A stretch of 49,414 nucleotides of DNA. Origin: a virus. The position numbers were made by a program, and so were the translations under genes. The notes under the pieces were generated by a model. That model searched no databases and had not been told where the DNA came from. It was given only the letters and a program-made list of their open reading frames with translations. The stretch spans positions 1 through 49,414 of the IMG/VR virus record IMGVR_UViG_3300008055_000177. One strand, given 5' to 3'. Positions 15,898 through 22,790 of the stretch are shown piece by piece (position 1 is the first letter of the stretch; each line of letters opens with the position of its first letter).

Positions 15898-16809
15898 ATG
15901 TCATTTCTTAGCGAATCAAAGGTTAGAAAAATCATTAGAGATATTATTCTTAATGAGATCGCTAGATCAGATGGCAGTCTTGCTGGATTTTTAAATGTCC
16001 TTAATTCATACAAGGATCATACGTGGATATTTTTTGACACAGAGACAACAGGATTAAAACCCTGGGCTCGAAATTCTGGCAAAGAAGGCGGCCCACAATT
16101 AACACAGATTGCAGCAATTGCTGTCAAACCTGATTGGAATCCAGACGGTAATGGCGCGAATATTCTTGGATCTTTTAATAAAAAAATTAGCTTTACTGAA
16201 TACACAAGACAGCTAATGGATCCTAGCTCTATAGAGCGTCAAGAGTGGAACACCCAAGACCAAAAGCGTGGAAAACATGCGCTCGGCGATCCTCGAAAAC
16301 TCTTGAGTTTGACATCATATGGCGTAAGTAGAGGTAAATTTGATCCGGAGCAAGATGTCATAAATGAGTTTTTAGGCTTTATTTCAGATTACTCAAATCC
16401 GCTGCTAGTTGCACAAAATGCAAGTTTTGACATGAGATTTCTAAATGTTAGAAGCGGTGGAAGAATGCCTAAACTTCCTGTGCTAGACACACTAACTCTA
16501 ATCCAGCAGTATCTTTTTCCAGTTTTGACAGCTGCTGCCTCTTCAAGCAACCCTGATCCTGAGGCTTTACGCCTAATTGGGCTGCTTAAGAATCGCGAAA
16601 GACTTTCAGCATCCTTGGGTAATCTTTCAAAAGCATTTGACATCGAAGCATCAGGTTGGCATGACGCCCTAGAAGATGTTAAAATGTTGATGTCTGTCTA
16701 CGTTAGAACGATAGAAATATTAGAAAATCAAATGTCAAGTGACATTGATGCCACCAAACAAATTGGTGCAGCTTTATCTGCAGCACATAAAAAAGAGAGG
16801 AGTCGATAA
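15898..16809 (+). CDS. DEDDh 3'-5' exonuclease (DnaQ-like) with candidate capsid-targeting propeptide
   Basis: The 303-residue protein has all DEDDh exonuclease motifs: Exo I FFDTETTG with D47 and E49, Exo II QNASFD with D178, and Exo III HDALED with H255 and D260 (H-x-A-x2-D, so DnaQ/RNase T/ExoX type rather than the DEDDy proofreading type of family A polymerases). It should remove nucleotides from 3' ends of DNA or RNA. The first 20 residues (SKVRKIIRDIILNE) form a charged amphipathic helix ending in L18-N-E20, like three other head-region proteins here, and precede a Ser/Gly linker before the nuclease begins near 42. An insertion of about 65 residues lies between Exo I and Exo II. ATG 15898 follows AGAGGATTTAA. 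Position among head genes plus the L-x-E helix suggests it is packed in the capsid and enters the host with the DNA. A trans proofreading role is the alternative. Confidence 0.88.
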   Translation: MSFLSESKVRKIIRDIILNEIARSDGSLAGFLNVLNSYKDHTWIFFDTETTGLKPWARNSGKEGGPQLTQIAAIAVKPDWNPDGNGANILGSFNKKISFTEYTRQLMDPSSIERQEWNTQDQKRGKHALGDPRKLLSLTSYGVSRGKFDPEQDVINEFLGFISDYSNPLLVAQNASFDMRFLNVRSGGRMPKLPVLDTLTLIQQYLFPVLTAAASSSNPDPEALRLIGLLKNRERLSASLGNLSKAFDIEASGWHDALEDVKMLMSVYVRTIEILENQMSSDIDATKQIGAALSAAHKKERSR

Positions 16810-17114
16810 TGAAAATTTCAGAAAGAGACCTTAGAAGAATTATCAAAGAGGAGCTTAATTATTTAAATGAAGATGGTAAATCTAGATTTGGCGCCTTGGG
16901 AGATGCTGTTACAGCTGCATTTGGAAAATTGCCTGGATTAGAAAAATTATTTAACAAAGCAGCAAATCCCACTCAAGTTGCAGCAGTACTTGATGCAGTG
17001 ATAAATCAGTTAATTGATAACTTTGAAGATACAACCAAAGCTGAAGACTTCATTAAGGCTGCTGTAAAAAAAGTAATTGACGCTCGAAAAGCAGAGTCCA
17101 TGAAAAAGAAATAA
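16809..17114 (+). CDS. Small head-region protein with candidate capsid-targeting propeptide (L-N-E site)
   Basis: ATG 16809 overlaps the exonuclease stop by one base (TAATG) and follows AGAGAGGAG, so the two are translationally coupled. The 101-residue product begins MKISERDLRRIIKEELNYLNED, the clearest example of the shared helix, with L19-N-E21 as the candidate cut. The remaining 80 residues are mostly helical (FGALGDAVTAAFGKLPGLEKLF, then AVINQLIDNF) with a basic C-terminus (KKVIDARKAESMKKK). No enzyme motif is visible. After cleavage it would be a small basic internal protein, comparable in kind to the T4 internal proteins. This role is inferred. Confidence 0.75.
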   Translation: MKISERDLRRIIKEELNYLNEDGKSRFGALGDAVTAAFGKLPGLEKLFNKAANPTQVAAVLDAVINQLIDNFEDTTKAEDFIKAAVKKVIDARKAESMKKK

Positions 17115-17286
17115 TGGCTATTTAAAACAATAGAATTAAATTCTAGACGTTCTTATTGCCATATGAGTAATCTAGTAGATCTTGGTGCAAGAGTGTCTCC
17201 TTGAGTCATCTGGGCTGCTCTGTGTTAACAACTAAACAGCATTTGAGATAATCGTAATATACAGAAATAAATTGTTGGGAGAAATT

Positions 17287-17658
17287 ATGGCAAAGATGTC
17301 TAATAAAAATTATTTTGGGCGTGCGAAGAGAGATGATCTAGAGGTGATACAGGAGCCTGTTGTTGATGTCAAAAACGTGGCAGATAGATCGGAAGTCTTG
17401 GCATTAGTTGATGTACCAGAAATCAAGGATGAAATTCCTGCTGTTAAAAATTCACCTGCACCAACTGCTTCTAGTCCAGATGAGACAGAACAACTTGTTA
17501 AGAGAGTCGGTGAGCTTGAGACTCGAGTTCTCTTGCTTGAGAACAAACTTAAGACACTGATCAATGTGATCACTAAAGAAATGTCTGCTGGTCTAAAGCA
17601 GGGACCTGAGGGTTTGGCCCGTGCGATCAAGAACTCAGGAGTTCTTGACAATATTTAA
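17287..17658 (+). CDS. Hypothetical coiled-coil protein
   Basis: Start set at ATG 17287, 5 bases after TTGGGAG; a TTG at 17272 lies upstream of that site. The 123-residue product has a variable, Pro/Asp/Val-rich N-terminal half (about 15-65) and a heptad-patterned segment (VKRVGELETRVLLLENKLKTLINVI) at about 75-100, consistent with a short parallel coiled coil that could make it a trimer or dimer. It lies in the accessory head block. A trimeric surface or fibre-base protein would be plausible, but nothing proves it. Confidence 0.6.
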   Translation: MAKMSNKNYFGRAKRDDLEVIQEPVVDVKNVADRSEVLALVDVPEIKDEIPAVKNSPAPTASSPDETEQLVKRVGELETRVLLLENKLKTLINVITKEMSAGLKQGPEGLARAIKNSGVLDNI

Positions 17659-17758
17659 AATTATCAACCTTGAAGTGCATACTTATTTGCAAGCCCAGCC
17701 TGTGTGAATATCTGATACCGACAGAAGGCTGGAAGCATTCGGTTCAAAGGAGATTCAC

Positions 17759-18166
17759 ATGCCAAAAGTAGTTTATACACCCGTAAAAGGACTAGTTCAG
17801 CAGTCAGGAACAAATGTTGGAGCCCCAATGATGGCTTTTATTCCCGATGTTGCACCAAATTCGATTGTAGATAGCGGTGAAATTTCTGTCTCTTCGTATT
17901 TCACGAGCATAAGTACAGCTGGCGGTCCAAAGGCATATACACTGGCTGCGGGTTCTGTTGCGGGACAGCTCAAGAAATTATTGATGGCTGTCGATGGTGG
18001 AGATGCCACACTTACAATTACAAATCCTGTGAGTACCGACACCGATCAAATTACATTTAATGACGTAGGTGATACAGTTGAGTTAATGTGGAATGGTTCT
18101 GCATGGAGAATTATTGCCTCATATAACGTTGCTGATGGTACTGCACCTGCTGTCGTAATCGGCTAA
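17759..18166 (+). CDS. Small beta-rich virion protein (head fibre or decoration type)
   Basis: The 135-residue product starts at ATG 17759 behind AAAGGAGATTCAC. It has the look of small beta-structured phage surface proteins: AAGSVAGQLKKLLMAVDGGDATLTI in the middle, then DQITFNDVGDTVELMWNGSAW near 100-120, a pattern I associate with structural proteins of many environmental phages. There is no signal peptide or membrane segment. It may decorate the capsid or form short head fibres. The exact role is inferred from composition and position. Confidence 0.65.
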   Translation: MPKVVYTPVKGLVQQSGTNVGAPMMAFIPDVAPNSIVDSGEISVSSYFTSISTAGGPKAYTLAAGSVAGQLKKLLMAVDGGDATLTITNPVSTDTDQITFNDVGDTVELMWNGSAWRIIASYNVADGTAPAVVIG

Positions 18167-18190
18167 TTATTACAATAAGGTTACACTAAT

Positions 18191-18508
18191 ATGACAAAAA
18201 TAAAAAAGAAAATATTTGAAAAAAATGCCTTAGAAGCACCTGTTGACTCACCCTTGAGTGACGCGCTAAGTGAGGATTTAAACAGTGAATTTAGTCAACT
18301 AGAAACAGAGCTTCCTGCTCCTTCAAGGGTTGCATCTGTCAGTGAAGACATAGATGTTAAAAAAGAGACGCTCAAAAAGAACTTGTCGATGTATAACGTT
18401 GGAGATCAATTCGATGATCAAGGGATAAAAGGGCGTGTTTTCTTTGTCTCTAGAAATTTAATTAAAATCGAAGTTCCAGGACAAGGACTCAAACTAATTC
18501 GTTTTTGA
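18191..18508 (+). CDS. Hypothetical small protein with C-terminal beta domain
   Basis: The 105-residue product starts at ATG 18191 behind ATAAGGTTACACTAAT. The N-terminus is basic (TKIKKKIFEKN), the middle acidic and Ser-rich, and the last 40 residues (YNVGDQFDDQGIKGRVFFVS, then NLIKIEVPGQG) look like a small barrel of SH3-like type. No family was recognised. It is the last gene before a terminator, so it probably closes the operon of 17287-18508. Confidence 0.55.
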   Translation: MTKIKKKIFEKNALEAPVDSPLSDALSEDLNSEFSQLETELPAPSRVASVSEDIDVKKETLKKNLSMYNVGDQFDDQGIKGRVFFVSRNLIKIEVPGQGLKLIRF

Positions 18509-18535
18509 TTTTAAGTCTAATTAGTGTGATCGTTT

Positions 18536-18562
18536 AACCCGACCTCGTTGTCGGGTTTTTTA
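18536..18562 (+). terminator. Intrinsic terminator after the 18191 gene
   Basis: AACCCGAC (18536-18543), loop CTCGTT, GTCGGGTT (18550-18557), then TTTTATTT following the stem. A GC-rich 6-bp core extended by two A-T pairs, with a T-rich tail. Confidence 0.85.
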
Positions 18563-18579
18563 TTTTGAGATATTTATGA

Positions 18580-19113
18580 ATGATGGCGACACAAAAAGAA
18601 AAGTTAGGGTCGTCTATTAGTCACAAGGCAGACGCAAAAGCAGTCAATCTATTGTTAACAAATAGCATGCTTGAGACTTCAATATCTGAACTTCCTTTTC
18701 ATGTTGAGACATGGATTGTCGATGCAGAATTCTGCATCGCAGGCATGACAGGAAGTCCATTTGAGAATAGTAGCGCAGATAGTCTTCTAGATGCATATAG
18801 CAGCAAAAGTGTCTGTGATCTTATGATTGACAGACACAATGACGCATTGTTGACCGGTAGCAGTGCATTCAGCACAGTAATAGGCAATAAGCAGAAATTT
18901 ATTTGTTTGACACGTATTTTTTATCTCGAAAAAATTGCTTACATTGTGGGTTATTCAATTGATTCTAGCGATTTACGTGATATTTATAATCAGTTGCTTA
19001 GTATTCGAGAAAAGACACATTCGCTACAGAGCAATGAAAAGATAAGAGTTACTGTTGATGCAATTTTGAATTCGAACATCTTTAAGATGTTCATTAAAAC
19101 TGCAGGAGGTTGA
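18580..19113 (+). CDS. Hypothetical protein, possible PAS-like sensor fold
   Basis: The 177-residue product starts at ATG 18580 (or 18583) only about 18 bases after the terminator, with just GAGA ahead as a weak site. A central stretch (about 45-135) reads WIVDAEFCIAGMTG, later SSKSVCDLM, and FICLTRIFYLEKIAYIVGYSID, an order of short strands and helices that resembles a PAS domain, but the match is by eye and weak. The C-terminal third is helical. It ends four bases before the next start and shares its ribosome-binding region, so it is coupled to the membrane-anchored protein downstream. Confidence 0.55.
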   Translation: MMATQKEKLGSSISHKADAKAVNLLLTNSMLETSISELPFHVETWIVDAEFCIAGMTGSPFENSSADSLLDAYSSKSVCDLMIDRHNDALLTGSSAFSTVIGNKQKFICLTRIFYLEKIAYIVGYSIDSSDLRDIYNQLLSIREKTHSLQSNEKIRVTVDAILNSNIFKMFIKTAGG

Positions 19114-19115
19114 GT

Positions 19116-19475
19116 ATGTCATCTGATGATCACCGTGATAGATCCGTAAATTCTGTTAACACTGACGGTTGGAATGAATACTCGAGGTTAGTTTTGAAAG
19201 AGCTAGAAACATTAGGGCACGGCATTGAGAGTCTTAGAAATGACTTGCAAGGTGTTCGAGGTGACATTTCAAAAATACAGGTTCGTCTAGACACTGTTGA
19301 TGAACTTAAGTCATGGAAGAAAAATATCGAAGAAGTTACATCTGTGACACAGCTAAAAGATCTTGTGAAGTCAGTTGAAGACCTAAAGTCTTTTAAGATA
19401 AAAGCTGTTACAATTTTTACAGTTGTACAATTTCTAATGGCCGGAAGTGGTTTACTGATAAAATTCATGGCTTAA
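19116..19475 (+). CDS. Coiled-coil protein with C-terminal membrane segment (XhlA/holin-like)
   Basis: Start set at ATG 19116, 5 bases after a perfect AGGAGGT (19104-19110). The 119-residue product is a helical, heptad-patterned chain (LGHGIESLRNDLQGVRGDISKI... LKDLVKSVEDLKSF) followed by one C-terminal hydrophobic segment of about 20 residues (TIFTVVQFLMAGSGLLIKF). That layout matches the small haemolysin-XhlA-like family, which anchors lysis complexes, and some phage tail or virion membrane proteins. No endolysin gene lies beside it, so a lysis role is only a possibility. Confidence 0.6.
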   Translation: MSSDDHRDRSVNSVNTDGWNEYSRLVLKELETLGHGIESLRNDLQGVRGDISKIQVRLDTVDELKSWKKNIEEVTSVTQLKDLVKSVEDLKSFKIKAVTIFTVVQFLMAGSGLLIKFMA

Positions 19476-19522
19476 TTGTGTTTTTAAAATCTAAGCTCCT
19501 ATTTAGGAAAAGGAGTTTTTAG

Positions 19523-20698
19523 ATGGCAAACTTTAACGATACACTAAATCCTACACCCTTTGGATTTTTTGATAGTGATTCAGATTTTCAAACTGAAGCT
19601 GACGCTATGGTCACATTCGTTAAGCGAAAATTAGGTGATGACATCCTAAGCGTTGAATTGACTAAAAAGCAAATTTGGGCATGCTTTGAAGAGGCGTTCT
19701 GTACATACGGCGCCATCATCAATCAATACCAGGCAAAGTCTCAGATGGCGAGTCTTATGGGATTTGCCACTGGAACTCTCACGGGAGCGGAACAGCGTCT
19801 CCCAAGAGAAAATTTTGAATTTGCTTTGAGACGAGCAGAGCCTTACTCTATGGAGGCAGGACTTGGCGGTGCTTATCGAACAATGAGCGGCTCGATATCA
19901 CTTGAAGCCGGAAAGCAAGATTATGACATCTATGAAGAGCTTAAAGATATGAATGGAGATTTAATCGTCTCTAGCTCTTTTAACTCGCCAACTAAAAAAT
20001 TAAAAATACAAGAAGTATTTCACTTTAATCCATCTGCTGCATATAGATTCTTTGATACAACATCGGCTGTTAACTACCTTAATAACGAGTTTAATTTTGA
20101 ATCATTTACGCCCGAGACTGTCTTTTATGTTTTGCCTGTCTTCGAAGATGTTCTTAGAGGCGGAATGTTAAGCATGTCACAGCGGGTTCGTCGATCAAAC
20201 TTCTCGTATAGGGTGACAGGCACAAAAATAAGAATATTCCCAACACCCATAGAAGCAAACACAACGCCAAGAAGGCTCTGGATTCGAGTCGCATTTGCCC
20301 CTGATCCCCTAGATCCTCCTTTTAAGGATGACTCTATTTACGGCGTCAGCAATCTTTCAAATGTGCCTTTTGGAAATCTTCTTTTCAATAGAATTAATTC
20401 TATTGGTAGACAATGGACACGTCAGTACACATTGGCACTTTGCAAAGAAGTGCTAGGATTAATTAGATCTAAGTTTGGAAATGTCCCAATCCCTGGCGGT
20501 GAAGTTCAGCTCAATGGATCTGACCTGCTGAGCCAGGGACGTGAAGAGCAGAAAGACCTGAAGACAGAGCTCAAAGAAATGCTAGAGTCGCTTACTTATG
20601 CCAAAATCTTGGAGACAGAAGTTTCTGCTGCGGACAACTTAAATAAGCTTCTTAGATATGTTCCGATTCCCAACGGTAAAGCAATCATAGTAGGGTGA
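19523..20698 (+). CDS. Neck protein (T4 gp13-like by position and type)
   Basis: The 391-residue product starts at ATG 19523 behind AAAAGGAG. The N-terminal part (DFQTEADAMVTFVKRKLGDDILSVELTKKQ... CFEEAF) is helical, as in head-completion adaptors, and is followed by beta-rich segments (SGSISLEAGKQDYDIYEEL, LWIRVAF). I associate this sequence type with the protein that precedes the gp14-like neck protein in T4-like marine phages. It would seal the portal after packaging and join the head to the tail. It is longer than T4 gp13 (309 residues). The gp14- and gp15-like genes follow within a few bases each, as in T4. Confidence 0.7.
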   Translation: MANFNDTLNPTPFGFFDSDSDFQTEADAMVTFVKRKLGDDILSVELTKKQIWACFEEAFCTYGAIINQYQAKSQMASLMGFATGTLTGAEQRLPRENFEFALRRAEPYSMEAGLGGAYRTMSGSISLEAGKQDYDIYEELKDMNGDLIVSSSFNSPTKKLKIQEVFHFNPSAAYRFFDTTSAVNYLNNEFNFESFTPETVFYVLPVFEDVLRGGMLSMSQRVRRSNFSYRVTGTKIRIFPTPIEANTTPRRLWIRVAFAPDPLDPPFKDDSIYGVSNLSNVPFGNLLFNRINSIGRQWTRQYTLALCKEVLGLIRSKFGNVPIPGGEVQLNGSDLLSQGREEQKDLKTELKEMLESLTYAKILETEVSAADNLNKLLRYVPIPNGKAIIVG

Positions 20699-20701
20699 AT
20701 C

Positions 20702-21349
20702 ATGGCAAGACTGTTTATCACTCCTAGAGAAATTGATTTTATCTCTGATATTACTAAGGAGCTCATCAAGGACGTCGCGGGTCAAAAAATATACTATTTT
20801 AGAATTCGGGAAGACCTTAGCGACGTTCACGATGTCTATGAAGAATCTAGAGATAAAGTTTTTGATCCACCTATTGAATTGGAATCACTTGTCGAGTGGA
20901 ATCCAAATGAAGTAAGAACGAATAGGTTTGGAAGCGAAGAGTATCTTTCAATTGTCGCACACATACATGTTAGAGATGTTATTGATAGGAATATTACAGT
21001 TAGAGAAGGTGACTACTTTAGTTACGATTCTGTCTATTATGAAATTACTTCTATCATAGTAGAAAAGCTTATTTTTGGCCAAGTAGAGCACATTTCAGGC
21101 TATAAAGTCACTGGAAAGCAAGTTAGAACAGGACAGATTAATGTTCGTCCTTCTGGTCCTCTCTCAGAAAATGTCGATGAGGCAGATGCAGTGCAGGAAG
21201 TCTTTGTACAGCAGAGAGGCAACGAGACAAATGAGCTGGGTGAGACAGGAGATAAGCGCGCGCTCATCGACCAAGGAAAACTTGACGCTGCAAAACCACA
21301 AAAAGTTGAAAAAGATGGAATTACATCGTCTTTTTATGGAGATGAGTAA
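20702..21349 (+). CDS. Neck protein (T4 gp14-like)
   Basis: The 215-residue product starts at ATG 20702, three bases after the upstream stop, with AGGGTGA ahead. It opens with ITPREIDFISDITKELIKDV, then YEESRDKVFDPPIELESLVEWNP, and has IHVRDVIDRNITVREGDYFSYD... YYEIT... FGQVEHISGYKVTGKQ, which parallels the gp14 stretch running from a parallel series of short strands (EGDLIYF ... FEINWVE ... YQLGQ) in T4. gp14 forms the neck with gp13 in the completed head. The C-terminal 50 residues are acidic and probably flexible. Confidence 0.75.
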   Translation: MARLFITPREIDFISDITKELIKDVAGQKIYYFRIREDLSDVHDVYEESRDKVFDPPIELESLVEWNPNEVRTNRFGSEEYLSIVAHIHVRDVIDRNITVREGDYFSYDSVYYEITSIIVEKLIFGQVEHISGYKVTGKQVRTGQINVRPSGPLSENVDEADAVQEVFVQQRGNETNELGETGDKRALIDQGKLDAAKPQKVEKDGITSSFYGDE

Positions 21350-21351
21350 TA

Positions 21352-22686
21352 ATGTCAATTAGACAGACACAATTTCCCCCGGGCGTCAAGAGAGAGCCTA
21401 CAGGATATGAAGGCCCAGATATACCCACGGACTTTGTGGTTCCTTCATGCACGCTGGAAGATGCAGATAGATCTGTATTCGATCTCTTTAATGAGCAATT
21501 GCCGCTGCAGTATGTTCTTAATGGAGAATCTAAGCGAATTCCAGTTATTTTTGCGACAGGTGAAAGATTTGCAGTTCTCAACAGGAAAGAACCGCTTAGA
21601 GACAAGAATAAAACGCTTATTTTGCCCCTAATTTCAATAATGAGGACAGGCTTAAATCAACATCCTGATAATGGTCACGGTCCTGGACAAATGCATCCCA
21701 GTAAGCTTAAGATAAGAATTTCTCCTGAGAGTGACACTTACAAACGTCTTTTGAACAAAATTGGTCTTCAAAATCAGGATAATATTGCAAGTACTTCTCA
21801 TCGAGAGGAAGAATCAGACGTTGGTGTACTCCCAGGGACAGTGGGTTCGCGTCGAAAACATGTTTCGCCGTCTCTTGAAGTACTAGAGGGAAAACTCTTA
21901 AAGCCTGATCTTGCAGATAACATCTACGAAATTATAACAATGCCTCCTGTCAAGTACTACCAGGCCACTTACAATATTACGATCTGGTCTCAGTTTACAA
22001 AGCAGATGAATGAAATTCTATCTGTCATTATGAGCACATATCAAAATAACTACGGCAGGACATTTCGTCTAGAGACTAAAAAAGGTTATTGGTTTGTAGG
22101 TTACGTCGGCAGTGATTTCTCTACAGGAGAAAATTTTGATGATTTTACAGACTCAGAGCGTATTGTCAAGCAATCATTTGATATTAAAGTAAATGCTTAT
22201 CTCATTATGCCTGATTATCCCGGTAGTCCCAATGGGCTTCGCAGAAGTATTTCTGCACCAAATATTGAGTTTAAAGCAGCTGGAATTACAGAGCAACTAG
22301 TTGAAAACTTAAATGCAAATGTTCCTAGTTCATCTCCTAGTGCTTATATTCTGGATGAAATGTCTACTAAGGGTGATGGTCTTCCCGGTCAGGCAATTGG
22401 TGTCAATAATTCCTCATCAAATCTGACTAGAATTGGCGAAAGTGAACCACATGGTAGCATCATTGCAGACGCCAACAACTCACGTGAAATTTCTGTAATC
22501 GGTGGACATTCTGGCGCTGAAAACGATATTATCTTTTACAAGTATGAGGTCGATCCTTTTACCGGCAAGAGGAAGAAAATAGCGGTTAGGGCACGAAAAA
22601 TTAGAACCGGGTTTGAAAATTCACAGAATCGGCAGGGAGAATCAGTTTATCGCGAAGGAATTATTATAGACTTGGGCGATGTTTAA
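21352..22686 (+). CDS. Tail terminator / sheath stabiliser (T4 gp15-like)
   Basis: The 444-residue product starts at ATG 21352, behind GGAGATGAGTAATA. gp15 caps the finished tail and binds the neck. The shared pattern is RIPVIFATGERFAVL near 62, PLRDKNKTLILPLISIMR near 80, YYQATYNITIWSQFTKQMNEIL near 203, and SFDIKVNAYLIMP near 280, each with a T4 gp15 counterpart of the same type. The C-terminal 150 residues (Ser/Asn-rich, then KYEVDPFTGKRKK) exceed T4 gp15 (272 residues). It is the third gene of a compact neck/tail-completion operon. Confidence 0.8.
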   Translation: MSIRQTQFPPGVKREPTGYEGPDIPTDFVVPSCTLEDADRSVFDLFNEQLPLQYVLNGESKRIPVIFATGERFAVLNRKEPLRDKNKTLILPLISIMRTGLNQHPDNGHGPGQMHPSKLKIRISPESDTYKRLLNKIGLQNQDNIASTSHREEESDVGVLPGTVGSRRKHVSPSLEVLEGKLLKPDLADNIYEIITMPPVKYYQATYNITIWSQFTKQMNEILSVIMSTYQNNYGRTFRLETKKGYWFVGYVGSDFSTGENFDDFTDSERIVKQSFDIKVNAYLIMPDYPGSPNGLRRSISAPNIEFKAAGITEQLVENLNANVPSSSPSAYILDEMSTKGDGLPGQAIGVNNSSSNLTRIGESEPHGSIIADANNSREISVIGGHSGAENDIIFYKYEVDPFTGKRKKIAVRARKIRTGFENSQNRQGESVYREGIIIDLGDV

Positions 22687-22707
22687 ATTCATTAATTCCT
22701 CAATCGC

Positions 22708-22715
22708 AATAAATA
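22708..22715 (+). promoter_or_regulatory. Candidate T4-late-type promoter element before first sheath gene
   Basis: AATAAATA matches 7 of 8 bases of the T4 late element TATAAATA and lies 75 bases before ATG 22791, in a 104-base gap. No -35 element is required for T4 late promoters. In AT-rich DNA such a match is weak evidence alone. Confidence 0.3.
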
Positions 22716-22790
22716 GAATTTTTCAATTTTACGCGATACTTATCTTAGTAAATCTACACTTAACATTTTGAGTCCAAGGAGATAATATCA

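Noticed and set aside
17131-17145. Palindrome TAGAATTAAATTCTA after the 16809 gene
   Set aside because: Entirely A-T rich with a very short centre; expected by chance in this composition, no T-run or repeat elsewhere.
17266-17273. AATAAATT late-like element before the 17287 gene
   Set aside because: It lies only 13 bases from the ATG, so a transcript starting from it would lack the ribosome-binding site.
17115-17286. Possible tRNA or small RNA in the 172-base gap before the 17287 gene
   Set aside because: No cloverleaf, anticodon arm or T-loop (GGTTCRA) pattern could be found, and no terminator ends it.
17695-17732. Inverted repeat CCAGCCT / AGGCTGG in the gap before the 17759 gene
   Set aside because: Only 7 bp with a 24-base loop and no T-run; too weak to call a terminator or regulator.
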